Shown here: in pieces, positions 53,750 through 61,204 of the stretch
How the letters are laid out: each line of letters begins with the position of its first letter
Position numbering within the stretch: the stretch's first letter is position 1
NCBI RefSeq assembly: GCF_000685035.1
Contig: NZ_BAYB01000031.1
Location: 53,101-117,100, forward strand
Length of the DNA stretch: 64,000 nucleotides
Source of the DNA: Paraburkholderia ferrariae NBRC 106233
GTDB lineage: Bacteria > Pseudomonadota > Gammaproteobacteria > Burkholderiales > Burkholderiaceae
Reading direction: 5' to 3'
Position numbers and translations under genes: made by a program
Notes under the pieces: generated by a model
What the model saw: the letters and a program-made list of their open reading frames with translations, nothing else
Told to the model about the DNA's origin: nothing
Database searches by the model: none

Positions 53750-54070
53750 ATGTCCAGCGTTCAGGTCCGCATCCAGGATGCGGCGTCTTTCCGGCTGGAC
53801 GAGATCTACCGCTACACGCGTGATCGCTGGGGCGCGCAGCAGGCCGAGCGGTACATTTCCGGACTGTTCCATGCCTTTGGGGGGATCGCCAGTCATCACA
53901 CAACGTCGCGTCCGATTCCCGCAGCATTCGGTGTTCAAGGTTACTTTTTTCGCTACGAACGCCATGTCGTCTACTGGCGCCACCTTTCCAACGGCGACAT
54001 TGGCATCGTTACGATTCTGCACGAGCGCATGCACCAGATCGAGCGTTTCCATGAAGACTTCGGCCTCTAA
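53750..54070 (+). CDS. ParE/RelE-type toxin
   Basis: 106 residues. Begins with the RelE/ParE fold: VQVRIQDAASFRLDEIYRYT, RDRWGAQQAERYISGLFHAF, followed by GYFFRYERHVVYWRHL and ILHERMHQIER. ParE toxins inhibit gyrase. It follows the antitoxin by 3 bp in the usual order. Intact as far as can be seen. Confidence 0.87.
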   Translation: MSSVQVRIQDAASFRLDEIYRYTRDRWGAQQAERYISGLFHAFGGIASHHTTSRPIPAAFGVQGYFFRYERHVVYWRHLSNGDIGIVTILHERMHQIERFHEDFGL

Positions 54071-54380
54071 CGGCGGCGTTGGGAACACCGACGACGCGGA
54101 GATCGGGTAGAACCGCGCCTGGCACCGAACAGTCTGTGGCCCAGGTGCCGCGCGACCGCCTGCAGTGACTGTGACTGTCTTCCGGGACCGTGTACCGGGA
54201 AAGTCGCGGGGCGTTTCGGATATGGTTATGAGTATGGGTTGGCGACGCGCAGTTTGCGTGGCAGCCCATGGTACAGGGCCTTGCGGAGAGATTCAGGATC
54301 CCTCCGTCGCCCTGTTGTAGCGAGAACGCTTTTTCATTTCGGCCGTTGCGTGTGGCGGGCAGATAACGAATCCCGAAAAA
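54071..54380. other. Intergenic region between parE and the integrase fragment
   Basis: 310 bp without a gene I can support. No clear repeat, tRNA end or terminator; this is where one attachment site of the former element might be expected, but none can be named. Confidence 0.4.
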
Positions 54381-54599
54381 TCAGGCAACACTGCGTTGCC
54401 GGAACGGGATCACCTTAGACGCGCTTGTAAGGCTGCCCTCATCTGGCGCAGGGTTGTTACAGCAATGCTCAATGAACTTGGCCCATGCTTCCATCGCGGC
54501 TCGCCGCTCCGGTATTTCGTCACGAACATCGTAAATGTCTTCGATACCGGGCAGTTTGTGATTGAGGGCGATCTCACTGATCTCGCGTGAGAACCCTAG
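54381..54599 (-). pseudogene. Integrase gene, C-terminal piece (split by insertion)
   Basis: On the minus strand this 72-codon open frame reads LGFSREISEIALNHKLPGIE, DIYDVRDEIPERRAAMEAWA, KFIEHCCNN, and so on to a TGA stop at 54381. It is the C-terminus of a P4-type tyrosine recombinase, with the second catalytic His region (ALNHK) and the catalytic Tyr in DIYD. The N-terminal piece lies at 56220-57278 and stops at the matching point (HDTRSTAKGHLRNL). A TAG triplet is present at both junctions (54597-54599 and 56220-56222). Joined, they give about 424 residues, a normal length. Confidence 0.9.
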
Positions 54600-54710
54600 A
54601 GAATGAAAGGGACTTCCCCGTCCCGAGGCTGCGGCGGAAGCCGCGAGTCGGCATCAATGTGCCAGGATGAAGGTGCGAACGTTCATCGACACCAGCGAGA
54701 GGGGAAGTCC
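54600..54710 (+). ncRNA. Putative bridge-RNA region of the IS110 left end
   Basis: IS110 elements carry a structured guide (bridge) RNA in a non-coding end. Here the left end has GGGAC/GTCCC (54609-54613/54620-54624) and GCGGC/GCCGC with a GGAA loop (54631-54635/54640-54644). GGACTTCCCC (54610-54619) is the exact complement of GGGGAAGTCC (54701-54710), the ribosome-binding region directly before the transposase ATG. Structure is seen; the RNA function is inference and the element is dead. Confidence 0.4.
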
Positions 54711-55373
54711 ATGCCTATTGTCACTATTGGAATCGATCTTGCCAAGAATGTATTTGCCGTTCACGGTGTGGACGAAACCGGTAAAGCGACGCTGATCAAG
54801 CCGCGTGTGCCGCGCGATCAACTGGTGACCTTGATCGCGCAGTTGCCAGCGTGCCTTATCGGGATGGAAGCGTGCTCCGGCGCACATCACTGGGCGCGCC
54901 TGTTCCAGCAGCACGGCCATACAGTCAAGCTCATGGCGCCCAACCTTGTGGCGCCATATCGCATGTCGGGCAAGCGCGGCAAGAATGACGCGGCGGATGC
55001 TGCTGCGATCTGCGAAGCGGTGACGCGTCCGACCATGCGTTTCGTGCCGCTGAAGGACGAACATCAGCAGGCGACACTTTGCCTGCATCGGACACGACAA
55101 GGTTTCGTCGAAGAGAGGACCGCGACCTACAACCGGTTGCGAGGCCTGCTCTCGGAATTCGGCGTAGTGCTGCCACAGAGCCCGGAGAAGTTGCGCAGGT
55201 ATATCACCGAACATCTGGACACGTTGCCAGGCTGGGCGAAGCGTAGCATCAGCGATCTGCTTGAGCATGCCGGCCATATCGAGGATCGCCTGCTCGAATA
55301 CGATCGTGCGATCGCCGGGATAGCGCGTGAGGATGCGCGCAGCAAGAGGCTGATGCAGTTGCGCGGCGTGTTA
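54711..55373 (+). pseudogene. IS110-family transposase, 3' truncated
   Basis: ATG at 54711, MPIVTIGIDLAKNVFAVHGV. The N-terminal DEDD RuvC-like domain is present: D in GIDLAKN, E in LIGMEACSGAHHWARLF and D/D in GKRGKNDAADAAAICEAV. The helical linker follows (IEDRLLEYDRAIAGIAREDA). The frame loses homology at 55373 where the IS5 element starts. The C-terminal transposase domain with its conserved Ser is missing, so the protein is inactive. An antisense-derived frame continues to 56213 but is not transposase. Confidence 0.85.
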
Positions 55374-56177
55374 GGCACTCTGGATAATCGGTGCGGCATG
55401 AACAAGCATAAGCATGGCGAAGACGACGAAATGCAGGCCTGCGAGGGTTTCGGGCAGACGTTCATAGTCGCGCGCCAGTCGCCGGAACCGATTGAGCCAG
55501 CCGAAGCTGCGCTCGACGACCCAGCGACGCGGCAGCAGCACGAAGCCCTTTTTCGCTTCGGGCAGCTTGATGACCTGCAGATCAATGCCTTCGTCACGCG
55601 CGGCCTGTGCCGCATCCTCGCCTGTATAGCCCTGGTCAGCAAACGCCAGCGTCACTGTCTGGCCCGTTACCAACTGAACCTGACGGGCAAGCTCGGCCAC
55701 CTGCGCGCGCTCCTGCTCGTTGGCGGGCGTAATGTGAACAGCCAGCAAATTGCCCAGCGTATCAACGGCCATGTGAACCTTGCTGCCACGCTTGCGCTTG
55801 TAGCCGTCGTAACCAGCGCGTGGGCCGCTTTCGCACGTCGATTGCAGCGTGCGCCCATCCAGGATGACCGCACTGGGCTGGCCTTGCCGCTCCTGCGCCA
55901 CGCGCAGCACCGAACGCAGGTCGCTCACCATCGCCTCGAAGCATCCGGCGCTCAGCCAGCGTTGCGTTTGCTGATAGACCAATTCCCACGGCGGAAAATT
56001 GGTTGGCAACATGCGCCACGATGCACCGGCTCGCGCCATCCAGCGCAGCGCGTTAAACATTTCGCGCAGTTCGTATCGACGCTGCGGCGCGTCTTCATGC
56101 ATCAACGTCAGATACGGAGCGGCGAAGCTCCACTCCTCGTCCGATACATCCGTCGGGTAGGGTTTGCGCTCGGTCAT
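55371..56177 (-). CDS. IS5-family transposase
   Basis: 268 residues in one frame, ATG at 56175-56177, MTERKPYPTDVSDEEWSFAA. The DUF4096-type N-terminal domain (RYELREMFNALRWMARAGAS, WRMLPTNFPPWELVYQQTQR) is followed by a DDE domain. Acidic residues are visible in AVILDGRTLQS, LAFADQGYTG and VVERSFGWLNRFRRLARDYE. It is intact. The stop codon TAA is formed at 55371-55373, outside the inverted repeat, so it uses bases of the target site. The last codons before it (IIQSA) lie in the repeat. Confidence 0.92.
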   Translation of the reverse strand: MTERKPYPTDVSDEEWSFAAPYLTLMHEDAPQRRYELREMFNALRWMARAGASWRMLPTNFPPWELVYQQTQRWLSAGCFEAMVSDLRSVLRVAQERQGQPSAVILDGRTLQSTCESGPRAGYDGYKRKRGSKVHMAVDTLGNLLAVHITPANEQERAQVAELARQVQLVTGQTVTLAFADQGYTGEDAAQAARDEGIDLQVIKLPEAKKGFVLLPRRWVVERSFGWLNRFRRLARDYERLPETLAGLHFVVFAMLMLVHAAPIIQSA

Positions 56178-56210
56178 TCCGCCAGGTTACCAGGTTTGAA
56201 CGCAAGTGCC
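55374..56210 (-). mobile_element. IS5-family insertion sequence (837 bp)
   Basis: The element is bounded by the inverted repeat GGCACT (55374-55379) / AGTGCC (56205-56210); with the flanking bases the inverted symmetry is 12 bp, GTGTTAGGCACT / AGTGCCTAACAC. A single transposase gene fills it. A TA (or TTA/TAA) at each side may be the target duplication. It lies at the right edge of the IS110 remnant and is directly followed (after about 7 bp) by the integrase N-terminal piece, so an IS5-mediated deletion of the IS110 3' half is likely. Confidence 0.8.
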
Positions 56211-56219
56211 TAACACCTC

Positions 56220-57278
56220 TAGGTTGCGCAGATGTCCCTTGGCGGTGCTGCGCGTGTCGTGCGGTGTGAAGCGGCGAACGTCGAAATCCCCCCGTTCGAA
56301 CGCACGCCGGACAGCATGTTGCAGCTGGCTGCGGCCGACGTGACCGTTACGGTTGCGCGGGCTTCGCGCGGGACATAACCATTCGGATTCGCCTGCCATA
56401 TCTATCAACTCGCTCATCCAGCGTGTAACCAGAGGCACGAGTGGGACGAGAAATTCCTGCCGGGTCTTGGTCGTTCCAGCGTAGACACGCCATGCGCCGC
56501 GTTCGAGATCGATGGACGATTTTTTCGACCGGATGAGTTCCGACTGGCGCACACACGTTGCGAGTACGATCCGGAACATCAGGCCGTCCTGACGGCCGAG
56601 CCGGTCATCAATACCCGGCAGCAACTTGCGCAGTTCATCCTCCATGAGCATTACACGTCGGCATTTCGGTGGCTGCTCCCCTTTGACAGCCTTGAGGTCG
56701 ATACCTGTGGCTGGATTGGCGTCGATGAGCCGCTTTCCAACTGCATGTGCGAAGATTTCGCGGCTCAGGCCGAGGAGGAGCCTGCAGATTGACCATGGGC
56801 GTCCGCTGTGCTCGATCATGTATACGATGTCGGAAGGCCTGACGATGTGAACGTCGAGTGAGCCAATTGCAGGTTTGATGACCTTGGCAATTAGCCATCG
56901 GTACTGCTTCACTGAGGACTCTGAGAGATGTGGGAAGCGATTTTCGGCAAAGTCGTCGCAGAGCTTGCTGATGGTCATGGCGGCGTGCACGCGCGCCTTT
57001 GCAATTTTCCGGTCGGTTGCTGGATCTTTGCCGGCATCGATTCGGGCACGGAGAGCACGGGTTTTCTTCCGGGCTTCGGCAAGTGTGAGCGCGGGGTAGT
57101 TGCCTAGGGTAACTTCGCGCCGACGGCTGCCGCGGCTATAGCGAAGTACCCAGGTTGCGGTGCGGGTATCCGAAAGCGTAAAGGTGAGGCCGTCACCGTC
57201 GGCGCGGGCGATGGGCTTACCGGCCGCGAGCCAGCGGCGCAACTGCAGCTCGTCAAGGGCGTAGTGTAGGCGTGGCAT
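56220..57278 (-). pseudogene. Integrase gene, N-terminal piece (P4-type tyrosine recombinase)
   Basis: 353 codons from ATG 57276-57278: MPRLHYALDELQLRRWLAAG, then the DUF4102 arm-binding domain (GSRRREVTLGNYPALTLAEA), a core-binding domain, and the catalytic part with R in ATCVRQSELIRSKKS and FTPHDTRSTAKGHLRNL. The frame then runs into the inserted sequence (EVLGTCVQTW). The piece with the catalytic Tyr is 1.6 kb away at 54381-54599. It marks a formerly integrated island. Direct repeats lie just upstream (57326-57345). Confidence 0.9.
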
Positions 57279-57325
57279 GATGCGAGACAAGGGTGGATTG
57301 TTACGCGGAGTATGCGTGGCGCTCC

Positions 57326-57345
57326 AGCTACCAGTCTAGCTACCA
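57326..57345. repeat. Two AGCTACCA repeats upstream of the integrase start
   Basis: AGCTACCA at 57326-57333 and 57338-57345, on a 12-bp period. Short spaced repeats upstream of phage-type integrase genes can be arm-type binding sites. No tRNA gene or att core was identified beside them. Confidence 0.35.
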
Positions 57346-57537
57346 ACCTGGGGCCCGACGGAGTGATCCATTGCGACCCGGGGTGACTCATAAAACCATT
57401 TGTAAATCATGGGCTTAGTTATTTCGTTAATACGTCAAGACTCCTGCTGAACCGCAATAGAACTGGTTGTAGATCAAGTTGTTGGCCAGTACTGGCAGGC
57501 AGCATTCGTCGTCGAACAACCTTACCATTCGTGAATT

Positions 57538-57732
57538 GTGAAAAATCACCCTCCGCGCTCGTATCTTGAAATGGAGCGTGACCTGTCGCATATCAAGGCG
57601 GCGGTCACCTTGCTGGAGCTGACGAGGGCTTATCTCTCGATGCGAGGGCCGGTCAGTGACCCGGCCTATTGGAAGGCGAGGATCCGGAAACTCACGTCCG
57701 AATGGCCGCGCGAGCGAATTCTGGAACGCTAG
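57538..57732 (+). CDS. Possible small protein of unknown function
   Basis: 64 codons from GTG 57538 (MKNHPPRSYLEMERDLSHIK), or 53 from an internal ATG at 57571. The sequence looks helical and protein-like (AAVTLLELTRAYLSMRG, WKARIRKLTSEWPRERILER) with no RBS clearly in place. It lies between the integrase and the cytochrome operon. No family recognised; it may be a remnant from the mobile element. Confidence 0.4.
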   Translation: MKNHPPRSYLEMERDLSHIKAAVTLLELTRAYLSMRGPVSDPAYWKARIRKLTSEWPRERILER

Positions 57733-57996
57733 GCAGACGATCTGGTTGCCCGGCTCGAAAATCTCGCAACGACTCTTCCGTCAGGCAAGTTATGACGGTA
57801 AAAGAGCGTCGAGTCTGCGTTAGCAGTGTGGCTCACTGGCAGATTGGTCGCCACACAGACGTCATTTGCGCGAAGCTGTCCGGAAGCTGTAGGTAGGGTC
57901 TGCCAAACTTCCCCGTCGTACCGCGAATCACACTTCTGACGACGCCTCCTGTAACTAGCAGGCGTTACCGGCATTTCTATCGGCCCCCAGTCGGGG

Positions 57997-58779
57997 TTAT
58001 TGCCCCTGCGAGTACCACGCCGCGGCAGCATCGATTTCCTCGGCGGTCATGTTGCGCGCGATGTTGCGCATCTGTCCGGAGATATCGTTGTGGCGGGTGC
58101 CGTTTGCAAACGCCATGAGTTGCGCCTTCGTGTAGGCGGCGGACAGACCGTCGAGCCACGGGCTTCCCACCTTGCTGTCCACGCCGCCGTGACAGGCGGC
58201 GCAGGCGGGAATGTTGCGCATGGGAGCACCGAGCACGACAATCGCGGGCGCATCGCCACGCAGGTGCGTGACGGGTTCGAGCGAGGCGTAATAAGCCGCC
58301 AGATCGCGCATGTCCTGATCGGAAAGATGCTGCGCCATTGGCGACATCACCGCGCTCTGGCGCGCGCCGCTCTGGAAATCGAGCAGTTCCTTGTAGACCA
58401 CGCTGGCATATTGCCCGGCGAGATTTGGCGAATTCGCCTCGCTCCTGCCTTGCGGGCCGTGGCACATCGTGCAGCGCAACGAGAGTGTGGCGCCGCGTCC
58501 GATCGACAGCGCGGACGCGCCGTCGAGCATATGCGGCGCGAGCTCGACTGTGCTGACCTTGTAGCCGGGCGAGACCGTCGCGCTTGCCTGATACCACTGG
58601 CGCGGCACGCCCGCGGCGCTGCAGATGGCGTTCCAGACACCCTGAAATTGCGGGTCGGTTTGCGCGGAAGGCAGCCACACGAAGCCGATCAGCGCGGCGA
58701 CCACCAGCACGAATAACGTCGCGCCGACGCTCGCGCGGAACCAGACGTTGCGTAACGAGAACAGGCGTTCGTCGCTCAT
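57997..58779 (-). CDS. Diheme cytochrome c, last gene of the oxidase operon
   Basis: 260 residues with one N-terminal TM anchor (about 13-36, ASVGATLFVLVVAALIGFVW) and two class I heme sites: SLRCTMCHGPQGRSE and IPACAACHGGVDSK. The remainder resembles cytochrome c4/c5 folds. The ATG at 58777-58779 overlaps the coxA-type gene stop (ATGA). It probably delivers electrons to the ba3 oxidase or acts as its subunit. The operon order and the membrane anchor support the latter. Confidence 0.9.
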   Translation of the reverse strand: MSDERLFSLRNVWFRASVGATLFVLVVAALIGFVWLPSAQTDPQFQGVWNAICSAAGVPRQWYQASATVSPGYKVSTVELAPHMLDGASALSIGRGATLSLRCTMCHGPQGRSEANSPNLAGQYASVVYKELLDFQSGARQSAVMSPMAQHLSDQDMRDLAAYYASLEPVTHLRGDAPAIVVLGAPMRNIPACAACHGGVDSKVGSPWLDGLSAAYTKAQLMAFANGTRHNDISGQMRNIARNMTAEEIDAAAAWYSQGQ

Positions 58780-60401
58780 CGCGGCGCTCCGATCGGGATG
58801 GCGGGCACGGCCGTATCCGGCGTCGCGAGCAGTTGCGCAATCGGGTAGCCGTAGTTCGCCACCGTGAGCGCGACCATCAGCACGATCCACAACGCGAAGC
58901 TGTTGAGCGCCACGGGCAGCCTGGGTGACTCATGCACCGGCGTGCTGAAGCGGTAGTTTTCGGCAGGTTGCGCGGCGCTGCGATGGCCTTGCAGTAGCAC
59001 CACGAAAAATAGCACGGCGGAAATCACGAGAATCAGCCCGCCGATTGCCGAGATCGTCACGAGATTCGCCTGCGCCGCGAGCGCGGGATCGCTGTAATCG
59101 AAATAAGCCATGCGGCGCGGCATGCCCATCAGGCCGACCAGATGCCACGGGAACGTCGTCACGATCATGCCGATGAACCACAGCCACAACTGCCAGCGCA
59201 TCAGCCGCCAGTTGGTGAGCGCACGGCCCGTGAGTTGCGGCCACAGGTCGTAGGCAATGGCGAAATACATGATGACGATTGCGCCGCCATAGATCAGATG
59301 GAAATGGCCTGTGATCCACTGGGTATTGTGGATTGGTTGATCGAGCTGGTAGCTCATGTTGATGAGGCCGCCCGCGCCGCCAAAGCCCAGCATCACGAAT
59401 GAAAACGCCAGCGCGAGCATCTGCGGGTTGTGCCAGGGCAGCTTCGCGATCCAGCCGAAGGTGCCCTTGCCGCCGCGCAGCCGTCCGGCGATTTCCACCG
59501 ACGCGCAGATCGTGAACACAGTCAGGAGCGTGGGCACGGCCACGAGCGCCGTGAATACCGATTGCAGGAACTTGAAGCCCGAGCCCACCTGCGGATCGGT
59601 GAAGAGGTGATGCAGACCAATCGGCATCGCCACGACCAGGAACAGGATAAACGAGATGCGCGCCATCGAATCGCTATAGAGCCGTCCGCCGATCGCGCGC
59701 GGAATGATGGTGTAGTAGGCGATGTACGCGGGCATCAGCCAGAAGTAGACGATGGCGTGCAGCGTCCACGAAAAGAACACGCGCGCGAGGCCCGCGTCGA
59801 TGGTGTTGCGCCAGCCGAAGGCCACGGGCAGGATCTGGAACAGCACTTCGATAGCTGCGCCCACAGCGGTCCAGCCCCACAGGTACGCGCCCGCCGTGGT
59901 GGCGAACATCGCCAGCGGAATGGGCTTGCCGCGATTCTCGCGCTTCCAGGCGGCGAGATTCACGCTCATCAGCGCGACCCATACCCACGATCCCACCACC
60001 ACCAGCACCACGCCGAGGTAATAGAACACGTTGCCGATCATCGGCGGATAGAAGGTGTAGAGCACCGATGCACGTCCGAGTGCGACGGGCACCGAAGCGG
60101 TCACTGCGCCCAGCGTGAGCAGGATGAAGCCGAGCCATGCGAAGCGCACGCCCACCAAGGGGCGCTTGAGCGCGAGTTCGCTCACCGCATAACCGAAGCC
60201 CATGGCGATCAGCGTGGGAAACGCGTAGCCCATCACGGTGCCGTGTTCGGTGACGGACCGATAATAAAGTTCGGGATCCTTAAGCCACGGATGCAGCGGG
60301 CTGCGCACCAGCATCTGCCACGCGCCCAGCAGCAGCGCCACGCCGAACAGAATGAAAGCGAGCCAGAAGTGGGCGAGCACGAGTCGCTTGTTATTTAACA
60401 C
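58776..60401 (-). CDS. Cytochrome c oxidase subunit I, ba3-type (B-family heme-copper oxidase)
   Basis: 541 residues with 13 or so TM helices. Ligands are visible: H53 (VTEHGTVMGYAF) and H368 for low-spin heme b, H366 (TGHFHLIYGG) for heme a3, and H215 (SWTLHAIVYFW), H264 and H265 (PIGLHHLFTDP) for CuB. Y219 lies in H-A-I-V-Y, the cross-linked Tyr. The HAIVYFWLMPAY motif is of the Thermus ba3 type, not aa3 or cbb3. It overlaps the subunit II gene by 11 bp and the downstream cytochrome by 4 bp. It reduces O2 to water with proton pumping. Confidence 0.93.
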   Translation of the reverse strand: MLNNKRLVLAHFWLAFILFGVALLLGAWQMLVRSPLHPWLKDPELYYRSVTEHGTVMGYAFPTLIAMGFGYAVSELALKRPLVGVRFAWLGFILLTLGAVTASVPVALGRASVLYTFYPPMIGNVFYYLGVVLVVVGSWVWVALMSVNLAAWKRENRGKPIPLAMFATTAGAYLWGWTAVGAAIEVLFQILPVAFGWRNTIDAGLARVFFSWTLHAIVYFWLMPAYIAYYTIIPRAIGGRLYSDSMARISFILFLVVAMPIGLHHLFTDPQVGSGFKFLQSVFTALVAVPTLLTVFTICASVEIAGRLRGGKGTFGWIAKLPWHNPQMLALAFSFVMLGFGGAGGLINMSYQLDQPIHNTQWITGHFHLIYGGAIVIMYFAIAYDLWPQLTGRALTNWRLMRWQLWLWFIGMIVTTFPWHLVGLMGMPRRMAYFDYSDPALAAQANLVTISAIGGLILVISAVLFFVVLLQGHRSAAQPAENYRFSTPVHESPRLPVALNSFALWIVLMVALTVANYGYPIAQLLATPDTAVPAIPIGAPR

Positions 60402-60978
60402 AGCTCAGTCTCCCCGAATGGTTCTCCGGCAGTGCCGCCATCTGCATGAAGGCATCGCGCTCGACCACCTTCACGTGTGCCCACATGCCCTGATGGCCCA
60501 CGCCGCAATACTCGTGGCAAGGCATCAAATGATCGCCGGGCTGGGCGAAGGTGGTGCGGAAGGTGGAGACGTAGCCCGGTTCGACCATCGAATTGAGGTT
60601 GGTGTCAGTGACGAGAAAGCCGTGCACGACGTCGGCACTGGTGGCGCGGAAGGTAATGGGCACGCCCGCGGGCACCACAATGCATTGCGGCGTGAACGAA
60701 TACTGCTGCGCCAGCACGCGCACCGTGACGGAGCCGTCGGGTTCGAGCGCGCTGCCGAGATTGGTTTCGACGAATTCGCCCGAGACGTGCAGCGTTTCCG
60801 GATTGATGGTTTCGACGCGCGACGGCGGCATCATGGCCCAGTGCAGGCCGGTGAAAATCACCATCGCCACCAGCACGAGAACGAGCGCCACCATGAGCAT
60901 GGCCCAGCGGCGCTCCACGCGCGCGGCCACTTCGGCGCTGGCATGACTGCCGTGAGGATCGGTTGGATGCGTGGACAT
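60391..60978 (-). CDS. Cytochrome c oxidase subunit II, ba3-type
   Basis: 195 residues, one N-terminal TM helix (about 24-46) and a cupredoxin domain with a complete CuA site: H119, C154, E156, C158, H162 and M165 (in MPCHEYCGVGHQGM). CuA accepts electrons from cytochrome c. Only one TM helix, as in ba3 oxidases (aa3 subunit II has two). It overlaps subunit I by 11 bp. Confidence 0.93.
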   Translation of the reverse strand: MSTHPTDPHGSHASAEVAARVERRWAMLMVALVLVLVAMVIFTGLHWAMMPPSRVETINPETLHVSGEFVETNLGSALEPDGSVTVRVLAQQYSFTPQCIVVPAGVPITFRATSADVVHGFLVTDTNLNSMVEPGYVSTFRTTFAQPGDHLMPCHEYCGVGHQGMWAHVKVVERDAFMQMAALPENHSGRLSCVK

Positions 60979-60999
60979 GGGTCGATGTGCGAAAGGGCT

Positions 61000-61182
61000 T
61001 TACTGGATCACGCCGCGAGGCAGGAACACGAGAAAGTAGAACGCAAACCAGATCGCCGCCACGATGGCGGTCGCGGTTCCGGCGAGCGCGAGCGCGCCGC
61101 TTGGGCCCTGTCGCACGATCTCGTCGACCTGCTCGTGTTGCGGGCGCTCGCCAGGCTGCTCGGGAACGGGTGTTTCGATCAT
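61000..61182 (-). CDS. Cytochrome c oxidase subunit IIa
   Basis: 60 residues, a single TM helix with the pattern GALALAGTATAIVAAIWFAF, YFLVFLPRG, as in the small subunit IIa of ba3 oxidases that complements the one-helix subunit II. It is in the expected place, 21 bp before subunit II. ATG at 61180-61182. Confidence 0.85.
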   Translation of the reverse strand: MIETPVPEQPGERPQHEQVDEIVRQGPSGALALAGTATAIVAAIWFAFYFLVFLPRGVIQ

Positions 61183-61204
61183 CGCGGCCTCGCTTCAATA
61201 CAGG

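Larger units (their letters stand above)
54600..55373 (+). mobile_element. IS110-family element remnant (left end and 5' part of the transposase)
   Basis: Inserted into the integrase gene. From about 54600 to 54710 lies a non-coding left end with two small hairpins (54609-54624 and 54631-54644) and a 10-bp pairing between 54610-54619 and 54701-54710. The transposase reading frame then starts at 54711 and breaks at about 55370, where an IS5-type element begins. Only about 7 bp of possible right-end sequence are left beyond the IS5 copy, so most of the 3' half is gone. Confidence 0.75.

Noticed and set aside
55371..56213. Plus-strand frame continuing the IS110 transposase through the IS5 element
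   Set aside because: It is antisense to an intact IS5 transposase and shows no transposase motifs.
57380..57420. CTCATAAAACC stretch upstream of the integrase as a tRNA-Met remnant
   Set aside because: No acceptor stem or T-loop could be paired around it.
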